From Paenibacillus plantiphilus (GTDB lineage: Bacteria; Bacillota; Bacilli; Paenibacillales; Paenibacillaceae): 64,000 nucleotides of DNA. The stretch is taken from the NCBI RefSeq assembly GCF_927798095.1, contig NZ_CAKMMF010000021.1, forward strand, positions 45,074 through 109,073, read 5' to 3'. Position 1 is the stretch's first letter, and each line of letters opens with the position of its first letter. Below are positions 18,295 through 28,800 of the stretch, piece by piece. Both the position numbers and the translations under genes were made by a program. Under the pieces are notes generated by a model. That model had not been told where the DNA came from. It worked only from the letters and a program-made list of their open reading frames with translations, and ran no database searches.

Positions 18295-19311
18295 GTGAAG
18301 ACTTTATATGAATATGCAACAGAGGTAATGACAACTTCTATTGAGCACTATTTAAAAGTTGCAAATTTATCCTCAGGTTTTCAAGTTTTTAATTTAGACC
18401 TGTTACAAGATTTTGATACAAGGGAAATGGTACTAGCAGGAAAATCGCTAGATGTACAAGATTTTACTGCTGAGGATTGTCTAAAAGAGTTAGAGAGGGT
18501 TTCATCTATAAGTTTTGATGTAGAAAAAGGGGTTTCTTTTTATGTTTATAAACACACTCGAACGTATATTCAAACACTAATACAAACTGCTACTGAATTA
18601 TCAAACAATTTTTCTTCAATTGAGCCAATAGTAATTAAGGAGCATTCATACCTTCTTCCTATTTGGCAAGCGGCGTTATCCATCGGTAGTAAAGCCAACT
18701 TAAAAACAATATTTGGCTCTGCATCCGACAGATTAATTAGTAAACCTTCAGCAGAAAAGATATCTGAGTATGCCAATAATTATTTTACGACCCATACGGT
18801 TTCTGCTGTTCAAGTAACTGAAAGAGTAGAGAGAACACTGGAAGGAATCATTCGTGATTTGGTGGGTAGACTTCTTCTAGAGTCTGTTGTAAAGAATGCA
18901 CTTGATAAGGCAAATGTCCCTTATTTAACAGAAGCTGAATACTCAGGTATCGATGGAGTTGTCTATAAAATAAGAGCTGACTTTGTTATTCCAAATGCTG
19001 AAAATCCACTCGCATTTATTGAAGTTCGCAAATCAAGTAGTCGCCATGCATCTCTGTATGCTAAAGATAAAATGTTCAGTGCTATTAATTGGAAGGGTAA
19101 ACATCCTGAGATGCTTGGAATAATTGTAACTGAAGGCGAATGGACGAATGAATCTTTAGTTACTATGGCTAAAGTATTTGATTACGTTGTGCCGTTAGCG
19201 AACTCAGAGATGCTTGCGAATAACATTAAGTTATACTTGGATGGGGATAAGAGTATCCTGAAATGGATAATTAACTTTTCTATTCAAAGAAATACCTTGC
19301 CAATCTCGTAA
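18295..19311 (+). CDS. Putative type II restriction endonuclease
   Basis: A 338-residue protein tightly coupled to the upstream methyltransferase: it starts with GTG nine bases after AAGGAG, which overlaps the methylase stop. A PD-(D/E)XK-like core is suggested by D229 (IRADFVIP) and E243 (AFIEVRKSS). The usual lysine two positions after Glu is Arg here, with Lys next to it, so the motif is atypical. The protein otherwise shows no family I can name. Restriction function is inferred mainly from position and the acidic motif. Confidence 0.65.
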   Translation: MKTLYEYATEVMTTSIEHYLKVANLSSGFQVFNLDLLQDFDTREMVLAGKSLDVQDFTAEDCLKELERVSSISFDVEKGVSFYVYKHTRTYIQTLIQTATELSNNFSSIEPIVIKEHSYLLPIWQAALSIGSKANLKTIFGSASDRLISKPSAEKISEYANNYFTTHTVSAVQVTERVERTLEGIIRDLVGRLLLESVVKNALDKANVPYLTEAEYSGIDGVVYKIRADFVIPNAENPLAFIEVRKSSSRHASLYAKDKMFSAINWKGKHPEMLGIIVTEGEWTNESLVTMAKVFDYVVPLANSEMLANNIKLYLDGDKSILKWIINFSIQRNTLPIS

Positions 19312-19820
19312 ATACGCTTAATAGTAACGCCTTCTCATAATTTAGGGGTTTCTTGTAATCTGTTATTGTGTGAATATCAAAATTTCGGAAAATTTTTATG
19401 CGTGTATAACGACCATAAACTATCTTTAAAACTTCAAAAGTAGTTTACTAGGCACTGGGTACACAACACGAACAGGTAAAGCCTAACTTTGTATGTCCCT
19501 TTACTGGAAAACGCTTGGCTCAGTAAAAGCCATGATAAAGGCGGCTGTGTTGCACTTGGTACAATCGGAAAACAGGAGACTGGAAAATAGAAACAAGTAA
19601 CTTATATCATACCACCTTGATATTGAAGCACTTTAGGTGAAAGTCCGTACTACTTCTTAGAAAGTTCTTTACCCCTACTTCAAGTATTACTTATTAGGGA
19701 TGCCGCGAACCCTTGATACATAAGGGTTTTTGGCACTTTCTCACGGAATGATTTCTGCGATACTTCTTTAATTCGTGGATATTTTTCTGTTTGTCACAGA
19801 AAATATTCTGCTTCTGAACG
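19312..19820. other. Non-coding debris left of the mobile-element remnant
   Basis: No intact gene. CACTGGGTAC and CACTTGGTAC recur about 95 bp apart, flanking a segment rich in short inverted matches. A plus-strand terminator-like hairpin (AACCCTTGATACATAAGGGTTTTT) lies at 19708-19731. A symmetrical hairpin around ATATTTTTCTGT/ACAGAAAATAT at 19771-19800 lies past the end of the minus-strand helicase-loader remnant. Confidence 0.5.
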
Positions 19821-20145
19821 TTACATAATCCTTCTATCGCGACCACCTAAACCGATGTGGACGGCATTATACATGATTCTTGACACAATAACCTTACCTA
19901 AGTTACTCTCCTGCTTTAAGATAGAATCGACAAGGTTACTTGTGTAGATAGTTGAACGTTGCTCCTCTTTACGTTTATCTATAACATCGTAGGTCACGAA
20001 TCACATCCGTAATCCGCCCACTTCCGATGTTGTCTAATACGAGAAGTGGAACTTCCTTCATTTTGTCGATGTTGTTGTACATCTGCTCATATAAGGCAGA
20101 GTCTTGAACTTGGTGGACTTTGCGAATCTCGTTACTCCAATCCCC
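19821..20145 (-). pseudogene. DnaC/DnaI-like helicase loader remnant, frameshifted
   Basis: The minus strand encodes the C-terminal half of an AAA+ helicase loader in two frames. The first part carries EVPLLVLDNIGSGRITD (the Walker B region), then a frameshift near 19995-20005 leads into TIYTSNLVDSILKQ and IMYNAVHIGLGGRDRRIM, ending at 19821. The Walker A half is missing. Such loaders are typical of phages and integrative elements, and this one lies head-to-head with a dead recombinase, so both probably come from one element. Confidence 0.75.
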
Positions 20146-20166
20146 GAACTTTACATAAAGAGCAAT

Positions 20167-21612
20167 ATGAGATGTGCAGTTTATATTCGTGTTTCGACAG
20201 ATAGAGAAGAGCAAAAAACGTCATTGGAGAATCAAAGAAGCCTAGTCTACGAATACCTAGAGAAACAAGGGTGGGATGTATTTGATTTCTATATTGACGT
20301 TGAGAGTGGAACGACTGGAAAAAGAGAAAACTTGCAACGTCTAATAAAGGATGCGAAAAAACGCAAGTTTGACGTTATTGCGGCAAAAGAACTTTCACGA
20401 CTTGCACGGAATGGCGGTCTTTCCTATCAAATTAGGGATATAGCGATGGAGAACTGGATTCATATTGTCACTTTAGACAATGCAATCAACACTCTTGAGG
20501 GTAAGGGTGAAATGTTCGGGCTATATGCTTGGATGTATGAGCAAGAATCACAGCGAACGTCCACACAGTAAAGCAAAAAAGGGCTAGTTCAAAAGGGTTC
20601 GGTTCCGCCTTACGGCTACAGGTTGAATAGTGGAAAGCTTGTTCTTGCGGAGGATGAAACGACTGACAATGTAAAATGGATGTTCCGAATGTACCTAGAA
20701 GGTAAGGGATTTGATGCAATAGCACGTACTTTGACCCGTGAAGGATGCCCAACGCCTGCTCAAGTTATCGGAAAGAAAAATGCAGGGCTATACTGGCAAG
20801 GCACTTCCATTAAGAAAATCCTGACTAACCCTCATTACGTTGGTGAGTTGGTTCAAGGAAGGCAGACAACAGTTAGCGTTACGTCTAAGGTACGTGAAGA
20901 AATCCCAAGGGAAATGCAAATCATTACAGAAAACGCCCACCAAGCTTTAATATCAAGAGAAGACTTTGAAGCCGTCCAACAGTACATGAAGGGGCGAAAG
21001 CGACAACAAGCAAAGCCCAAGGCTAAGAAGCACCTGTTTACAAACTATCTCTTCTGTGCTGATTGTGGGAAGGGTTATGTTTGCGGCAACTATTATAAGC
21101 ACGGAAAGCATGTTTGTAGTCAGCATAGCGTGAAGGAAAAGGAACTCATTGAGGTAATCCTTACCGACATTCGCAGTAGTGCTGAGATGCTTAATGAGAA
21201 CGAGATTATGGGGCGGCTTGAGGTAAAGACCGTACAAGCAAGAAAGCAAGCAGAAAAGCAAATGCAATTACTACAAAGGCGCATAGAAAAAATGAAGGAA
21301 CAAAAGACAGGTCTAATCAGGCTGTTGGCGAGCGGTACGATTACATAGACAGAGTATAAGGAAGCAACGGAAAGTGGTAATGCGGAACTGTATAGCCTAC
21401 AAGAACAGCTAAACGGCTTCCAGTCTCTTCAAGGAGATAAAGTTTCGGAGGAAAGTATCGTTCGATTGAAAAAAGAGCTTAAGCAGTTTATGAAATTGGG
21501 TGAACTAACTCCCGAAATGGTATATCGGTTTATTGATAAAGTTGAAGTTAAAGCGGATGGCGCGGTAAACATTCATTACAAGTTTGCCGCCACCGCTCTT
21601 CTTACGGCTTAG
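20167..21612 (+). pseudogene. Large serine recombinase, inactivated by two stop codons
   Basis: A site-specific integrase of the large serine type, 482 codons in one continuous frame interrupted by TAA at 20569 and TAG at 21346. The resolvase domain starts MRCAVYIRVSTDREEQ with the nucleophile Ser in RVSTD. The recombinase domain holds GSVPPYGYR and TNPHYVGELVQG, and a zinc ribbon is visible as CADCGKGYVCGN. A coiled coil and the tail YRFIDKVEVK end it. Since the frame is kept across both stops, decay is by point mutation and recent. It marks an old integrative element at this spot. Confidence 0.9.
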
Positions 21613-21694
21613 TTTACAGTGACCGACACTCAAGTCATGTTGAGTGCGTAGTATTTCTCACTAGGGAGCAGCATATTTGAAAGGGGAAAAAAAC

Positions 21695-22273
<579 letters not shown>

Positions 22274-22350
22274 AATAAAGAGATCGTCCGTTGCCGGGCG
22301 TTCTTTTGTACATTCTGCTCGGGCGACTGTGTGGAATCCGTCGATCCAAA

Positions 22351-22490
22351 CTACAATCGACCGTACCACTCGGCTAGCTCTGCCGAAGGCTGAATATTGA
22401 GTTCTTGCTTCAACAGCGCTTCATACTGCTTGTAATGCAGTTGAAGGGCCAGCCTGTCCGTCAAGGCAGCGAACCCGTGCATAAGCAGCA
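22351..22490 (-). pseudogene. C-terminal fragment of a BTAD-domain regulator (copy 1)
   Basis: About 43 codons on the minus strand end a bacterial transcriptional activation domain (LQLHYKQYEALLKQEL, then ELAEWYGRL and stop). The same fragment, about 93 percent identical by eye, lies at 61546-61690. The rest of the regulator is gone in both places. Confidence 0.7.
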
Positions 22491-22499
22491 TATTGTAAC

Positions 22500-22810
22500 G
22501 TACAACATAAGCGGGTTAACGAATGGCACGACATATTATATCATCGTAAAAGCTGGTAATTCAGGAGGCTTGAGTGGGGCGTCAAATGAAGCCGCCGCCA
22601 CGGCTGCTGCCGTTCCTGCTGCACATATAAATATCATAGCCGTTGCCGGTAATGGGCAGGCAACGATTTCCTTTACGCGCCAACCGATAACGGTGGTTAT
22701 ACCGTCACCAGGGGAAAAACGGTGCAAAGCTTGCACCACAAGACTTCGTGGTGAGAGCCGAGGCTCAACCATCATACATCGCCTGCTCCAGCTTTCTGAT
22801 CTAATCTGAT
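22500..22810 (+). pseudogene. Deleted copy of an FN3/SLH surface-protein gene
   Basis: This is a shortened copy of 61.87-63.22 kb. A fibronectin type III segment (YNISGLTNGTTYYIIVKAGN) runs to about 22710 and then jumps straight to the last SLH motif (KACTTRL ... STIIHRLLQLSDLI). About 1 kb present in the other copy is missing, with frame loss. It also lacks a signal peptide. Confidence 0.8.
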
Positions 22811-22820
22811 ATTCCAAACT

Positions 22821-22870
22821 TGAGGTTATCCCGCATGTGCTTATCGGCGTGCAGGATAACCTTATTTCCT
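22821..22870 (+). terminator. Terminator copied with the FN3/SLH remnant
   Basis: GAGGTTATCC pairs with GGATAACCTT around about 22 bases, followed by ATTTCCT. The same hairpin stands at 63231-63279. Confidence 0.75.
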
Positions 22871-23192
22871 CATAAAGAGGGATACCGGCTGGTATTAGCA
22901 ATTTCTAATCTTATCGAGAAATTGGATCAGTCGAAATTTCCTAGATTCGCATTCCTTCTCCCGTTATGTTCGGCAATGAACAGTTTTGTTGAAGCGCATG
23001 TATTTTCTCTTAGCATCTTTGCCAGCATTAACTGTCAAGAACCATGAATTATCGCCGCGTTTTGAATATTTTTCATTTAGTATCCGGCCCCGATGTTATA
23101 TATTAATAATATCGGTATTTCCAAATATTAAGAAACTATACTGCGTTTATCAATTATTTAAAACTCAGGGCATTCGAAAAGGAGTGTTTCGT
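22871..23192. other. AT-rich leader upstream of the Wadjet operon
   Basis: The first 50 bases continue the duplicated SLH downstream region. After about 22930 the composition becomes AT-rich and no gene is supported. The frame of the first Wadjet gene is open upstream to 22986, but the extra residues are unlike the family, so I treat this as leader and promoter region. No clear promoter was picked. Confidence 0.5.
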
Positions 23193-24737
23193 TTGGATTT
23201 GTCATTGACGCGTGTAATAAAAGAAGCAAGTTATTTGTCGACACAAAAAACATATCGATATCGTCCAATATTAAGATACATGTATGAGCAACATCGTATA
23301 TTTAATAACGATGTTTTACCGATAGAAATTTTCACGCATCTTAAACAATTTCCGGAGTTTGAAGATTATACACTCGAAGAGCAAGATTCTGATTTATCTA
23401 TTTTAGTTCAAAACAATAACTTGGTGTTGAATCAAGATAATACGGATGCTGTTACATTGGAAGAACTTATTAAGAATCGAAAAACGTATTCATTAACGGA
23501 CTACACAATTGAATTTGAAAAAATGCTTATTTTTATGGAGAAAAAACTTCACCGTATACGTGGTGGCTCATTGGACAAAAAACTCACTGAGCGCTTATAT
23601 GATGCGCTTGTTAAATTAAACGGATTCTCCGTGCAAATCGATTTGGATTCGACTTCGCTTGTTCAATTATATGAAGCGTGGGACGAGTTGTTCGAACGGT
23701 TTTCAAAGCTTGATAATGATGCTTCGGATTATTTGAATCATATCAGCGGTGATAAATTGGACAGCAAAATGGAAACCAACGCCTTCATCGTGTTTAAAAA
23801 TCAGTTCCGTTCTTATTTAACGGATTTTATGGTTGAGCTTAACCGCAATTCACCTGTGATAATTGACATTATTACACGTATTTCGGAGAAGAAAATTCAG
23901 AAAATCATATTGCAACTCGTCCGTCATAAGAAAAATATTCCGACCACGACGGTTGTGTCGGACAAAGAGTATTTCGATACCTTTTTTGATGTATGGACAG
24001 GCATCCGCAATTGGTTTTTGGAAAGTGATACCAAACCGAGCAAAGCGTTTCATCTTGAAGTTCGTACTCGAGATGCCATCAGTAAAATGTCTAAGCTTGC
24101 ACATTTTCATGCGGAGCGGCAATTTGTGAAAAAGAGCCGAGTAACAGAGTTTATACGACTTGCAGACATGGTGCATGAGTCCGGCAACTTGGAAGAGGCT
24201 CACAGAGTTTTTTCTTATTTATTCGGATTCGAAGACATCCAGCACTTCAAAGTCGCAAGGAAACCGTCGGAAAGGAATGATGGTACGGTATGGGATTTTG
24301 ACCCTGATGAAATAGATGTGTCGTACCGTATTCGCCCGCCGTCCGACAAAACAACAAAACAGAATTTGAAGGTATCGAAAGTGAGCCAGGAGTCACTCGA
24401 ACTGCAACGGTTGTTCGTGGAGCGGCTGGCATATGAGGAAAGTGTACTAAAGGCGCTCGTGGAGCAGCCTTGCTTGGTTCTAAAGGATTTGGACAGCGGA
24501 GTTGAACCGTTTGTTCGAAAAGCATTGTTGGATTGGATAAGTGCAGCGCTTTTGAATCCAGTTGGTTATGGCATCTATGAAGGCACTATAGAATTTGGAG
24601 TGAAATTTAAACTCTATAAGGTTAGTAACGATATCATCGAATTGCATTGTTCGGATGGAATCCTCTTCTTGCCGGATTTCGAAATGACATTCACAGAGGT
24701 GAAAACACATGAAAAAGCTGTCGCAGGAGTCTCTTGA
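23193..24737 (+). CDS. jetA: Wadjet JetA-like protein (TIGR02677/DUF2397 family)
   Basis: The kleisin-like subunit of a Wadjet SMC complex, about 514 residues. In Wadjet, JetA links the two JetC heads and carries JetB; the complex extrudes loops on small circular DNA. The assignment comes from size, helix-rich character, a WH-like start (RPILRYMYEQH) and its place before a JetB-type and a TIGR02680-type gene. TTG 23193 is eight bases after AAAAGGAG. Its end overlaps jetB by 29 bases, a sign of tight coupling. Composition is more AT-rich than the SLH genes, as expected of a transferred defence module. Confidence 0.8.
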   Translation: MDLSLTRVIKEASYLSTQKTYRYRPILRYMYEQHRIFNNDVLPIEIFTHLKQFPEFEDYTLEEQDSDLSILVQNNNLVLNQDNTDAVTLEELIKNRKTYSLTDYTIEFEKMLIFMEKKLHRIRGGSLDKKLTERLYDALVKLNGFSVQIDLDSTSLVQLYEAWDELFERFSKLDNDASDYLNHISGDKLDSKMETNAFIVFKNQFRSYLTDFMVELNRNSPVIIDIITRISEKKIQKIILQLVRHKKNIPTTTVVSDKEYFDTFFDVWTGIRNWFLESDTKPSKAFHLEVRTRDAISKMSKLAHFHAERQFVKKSRVTEFIRLADMVHESGNLEEAHRVFSYLFGFEDIQHFKVARKPSERNDGTVWDFDPDEIDVSYRIRPPSDKTTKQNLKVSKVSQESLELQRLFVERLAYEESVLKALVEQPCLVLKDLDSGVEPFVRKALLDWISAALLNPVGYGIYEGTIEFGVKFKLYKVSNDIIELHCSDGILFLPDFEMTFTEVKTHEKAVAGVS

Positions 24738-25884
24738 TTGCATTCATCAATTGCTTGATAATTTTTGGATTGTGCGTAAGGAAAATCCGGATCTCTTTTA
24801 TGAAATCAAACAAAACGAAGGGTTTCTACGGGATTACTTTAAGGACTACTTCCGTTTTAAATTGGTGGTTGGGGCAAATTTTGCAAAAGTCGAGAAGTTT
24901 CAAGTAACGCCTCAACCGTCAGCAGGCATATCAGATTTCAAAGAAGTGAAAGATTACGTCATTTTTTACTGCGTACTTGCGTTTTTGGATGGAAAGGCAT
25001 CAAAACAATTTGCGTTGTCGGACGTTTGCCAAGCAGTCGTTTCGTACTATCCGAGGAGTTCAAAGGGAATAGTCAGTGAACATACACCGGTATTAACATG
25101 GAAGGGTAACGAAGGGTATAAAAACCGACTATCTCTTGTCCGTGCATTGAAAGAAGCTGCTCGGCGGTGTTTGATAGAAGTAATGGATAAAAATATTGAA
25201 GACTTCCAAGACCGAGAAACAAATGATGCACTGCTGCGTTCAACCGGGCTTGTGAAATATTTTATGCGCAATATCAGTTTTAATATTGAAGAGAAATTGA
25301 CGCTAAATGATATCGTGTCGCTTCAAGAAACGCAGGAACGGGAATTAGGTGTAGAAAGAAAGCATTTACTGTACCGGAAACTTTTTTTGGAGCCAGCCTT
25401 GTATCGGCATGAAGTATCGGCGGAAGATTTTGATTACTTAAGACAGTACGGTCGCTATCTAAATGAGCATGCCGAAAAATACTACGATATGAATGTAGAC
25501 GTCTACGGGAGCAGTGCTTTTTTAGTAAAAGAGAATGTCGGCACTTTTCGGCGGTTTTTTCCAGCAAGCAATGCCGAATCAAACCTACTTGTTCAATTTG
25601 CAACGTTGTTACGGCTTAAAATCATCGACGATAATGACAGTCTCGTTGAACAAAAAGATGGAACGGTCATTTTAACGAATATTGATTTGGATATTATGTG
25701 TCGGCAGCTTATAGATGAACATAGTCATGGATGGACGACGGGCCTAAAAAGCATGAGTGTTGCTGAAGTTAAGAATGTAATTAAAAACATGCTATTTGAA
25801 TGGAAGTTAGCGGAGACTACGCAAGAAGGCGATTTGAAACTATACGATGTAATAGGAAGATTTTTCGAAAAACCTAAAAAATAA
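24709..25884 (+). CDS. jetB: Wadjet JetB-like protein (TIGR02678/DUF2398 family)
   Basis: A 391-residue protein corresponding to the KITE subunit of bacterial SMC complexes such as MukE. Family-like segments are LRDYFKDYFRFKLVVG near residue 40-55, where TIGR02678 proteins have their conserved start, and LLYRKLFLEPALYRHEV near 220-237. The start overlaps jetA, with AGGTG before the ATG, and jetC follows with 12 bases between stop and start. Role in the complex is inferred from the family. Confidence 0.82.
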   Translation: MKKLSQESLDCIHQLLDNFWIVRKENPDLFYEIKQNEGFLRDYFKDYFRFKLVVGANFAKVEKFQVTPQPSAGISDFKEVKDYVIFYCVLAFLDGKASKQFALSDVCQAVVSYYPRSSKGIVSEHTPVLTWKGNEGYKNRLSLVRALKEAARRCLIEVMDKNIEDFQDRETNDALLRSTGLVKYFMRNISFNIEEKLTLNDIVSLQETQERELGVERKHLLYRKLFLEPALYRHEVSAEDFDYLRQYGRYLNEHAEKYYDMNVDVYGSSAFLVKENVGTFRRFFPASNAESNLLVQFATLLRLKIIDDNDSLVEQKDGTVILTNIDLDIMCRQLIDEHSHGWTTGLKSMSVAEVKNVIKNMLFEWKLAETTQEGDLKLYDVIGRFFEKPKK

Positions 25885-25896
25885 AGGAGCATGATG

Positions 25897-28800
25897 ATGA
25901 CTAACAATGCACGGCGTTGGAAGCCTCACCGCGTCATCCTATTTAATTTTTGGTATTTTAATTATGAAGAATATTACTTCAAGAACGGAAGACTGCTATT
26001 GCGTGGTCATAATGGTGCCGGAAAGTCGATTGCTATGAACACGCTTTTTACATTCATGCTGGATGGAAACAAAGACCCTAAGCGGTTGGACCCATTTGAG
26101 TCAAGTGATCGCAAGTTTTATGACATCTTGCTTGGAGAAGAGTCGTTAAACAAGGATATCATCGAGCGCATTGGTTATGTTGTGATTGAATATAAGTTGA
26201 CGAACACGAAGGAGTACATCACGACGGGATTTGGACTGCATTCCAAACGAAAAAACAGAAGGTTGGAAGATGCTTGGGGGTTTGTGATTCATGATCGTTC
26301 TCGACGTATTGGGCGTGGACCAAATCCGATCTCACTCTATAAGGTAGAAGTATTAGATGGTTCACCGGAGCAAATTCCTTTAGACAGAAAACAAATAACG
26401 TCAGCAATCGGTGAGAGTGGTACGGTCGTTGACAGTAAAGATTACGCGAAACTGATTAATAAGCAACTGTTCAAGTTTCCAGATGTAACAGGACTTAAGC
26501 TTTTTACCGATGTTCTCGTACGGCTTAAGAGCCCTAAGTTAACCAAAGGCGGGGGGCCTGACGATTTAAAGGAAACATTGAACGAATCATTGCCGCCATT
26601 ATCCGACCATGAATTGTCCGCTTTAACTACTACCGTAGAAGCGCAAGACCAAACAAAGCGGGAAATCCTCAAAACACAAAGCGACCTTGATTTTGCAACG
26701 AAACTGGATAGAGGTTATGACGATTATGTTTCATACGTATTTGCGGAGAAGGCTAAGTACTATTTGGAAAGCAACAACACGTGGAATGCCATTACGTTGG
26801 AACATCAAACGGTACGAAGTGGTATTGAAACCAAGAGTTTTGACTACGATGAGACCGAACAAAAAATCCGAAACATTGAACGTGAAATTGAAGGGCTGAA
26901 GCAAGCAAGGCAGGAATTGGGACATGATAAAATAGTTGATTTGGATGATACTCTTAAATCTGCCAGACAAGAGCTAGCCCGAATATCGAATGAAAAATCA
27001 TACCAAACAAAACGCTATGATTCCAAGAAACAAGCATTAACGGATGCTGATACCGAACGGCGTAATATTGAAAATGAATTGTGGGCAATGGAGAAAGAAC
27101 TAAAAGCCGCGTTGGAAAGTTTGGAGGAGTTGGGGATGGATTCGGCATTTGAAGACATCTATCTCGCATTCTCTGACCATTTCGAGCGGTATGAAAAAAC
27201 TGGCAATTATAATTTTTCAAATTGGGAATCTGAAATAAGAATAAGGCTGCAAAGACTTGGGGGGCTACTTAAACAAATTAAAGAACTGAACCAAAAGAAG
27301 CGCGATCTAGATGGTATGAGACAGCAAATCGAAGAGAAACAAGATGTTCTTGAACATGAAAGAGAAAAGCGTACGACCCTTGCTAACATCTATGATATGG
27401 AACGAAACAACGCTTATGTAGAGCTTGAAAACTGGATAAACGACTTAACAGCTCTTGTGCTTAGCGTTAATAGTAGCACGAGTGTGAAACGGATGATTAA
27501 TGGATATCTAGAAGATGTGACTGAAGAACAGTTAATATCGCCAATCTCGGGTGCGCGCGAAGAACAAGTTTCCCAGTGCCTTAAGGAGCAAGCATCACTG
27601 GAAGCACAAATGCAATCAAAGGTTGAAGAAAGAGATATTATTAAAGAAGAAATCGTTGCTCTTGAGGGCACTGATGAAATTGAACCTGAACTTCCAGTAG
27701 CTAAGCAAAACCAGTTACGCGAGTTCAAAGAAAAAGGGATTCCATACATACCGTTTTACGCTGTGGTTGATTTCAAAGGGGACCTTACTGAGGAACAGAA
27801 GTCACGTTTGGAGTCGGTACTGACCGAAACTAGTGTACTAACATCGCTGGTTGTACCCGCTAACCGTTATAACGAAGCGTTGTCCGGAACGGTTCTTAGT
27901 ACTCATCAGGCGCAGTCACCAAACAATCTAACAAAGTATCTAGATGTTTCGGTTCCAGCTGCTGGCGATGTGAGTCATGATGATGTGCTAGCAGTTCTGA
28001 AGGGGATTTCGGTTTCCGATGCGGACGCCCAATTTGTAACGGCTGAAGGGTCATTTAATGGTTCTTTTACAGCCGGAACGGCTTCGCAGTATGGTGTAGC
28101 CAAATATATTGGAAAGCATGCTCGGGAACAAGAGCGGCTCCGTAAAATCACAGCGTTAAAAGAAAAAGCAACTTCTCTTAATTTTGAAATTGAGGAGCTT
28201 GAAGTGCTTTCTAATGAAAGTAAAACGCGGCAAAAGAAGATTGAAGTTGAGTATCAATCGTTTCCGAAATTTCCGGATCTAAAGGATGCCAAGCAACAAT
28301 TTGAAGTCGTTGCAAAACGCATCATAGAATTATTGGAACCTGAGCTCGCGTCGTTAAACGAAAAGTTCAAGGAACTAAAGACCTGCGTGGAGATGCAAAT
28401 TAGGAACCTGAACTCAGAGTTTGAAGACATCGTAATTGAGAAAAATGAGCAGGTTGTATCTGAAGCGTGTGAGAGTTTGCACCATTTTGAGCGAGCGTTA
28501 TCAAATCTAAAGAGTTCTTACCGTTCACGAGGGGACAAACAAAGTCTTCTAAAAAATCAAGATGACAAGATTGGTGCTATTCAAGATGGTGTGGATGACG
28601 CAAGGGCGGCCGTTCTGTCACTAGATGGGCAAATTAAGAACATAGGCGTTCGAATAGAAAACTATGAAAAGAAATTACAGGACATTGGCGCGGATAACAT
28701 TCGTGAGTTTGCCAAAAGCATTAACGATAAACTGGAACAATTGCCAAAGGACCAAAGGGCACTGGACGGGCAACTTAATGATCTAAAAAACGATTTGAAA

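Noticed and set aside
19312..19820. Group I or II intron or retron RNA
   Set aside because: There are short inverted matches, but no reverse transcriptase, no intron-encoded nuclease and no recognisable catalytic core.
22986..23192. N-terminal 69-residue extension of JetA
   Set aside because: The residues are hydrophobic and Cys-rich, unlike the family, and a proper RBS stands before TTG 23193.
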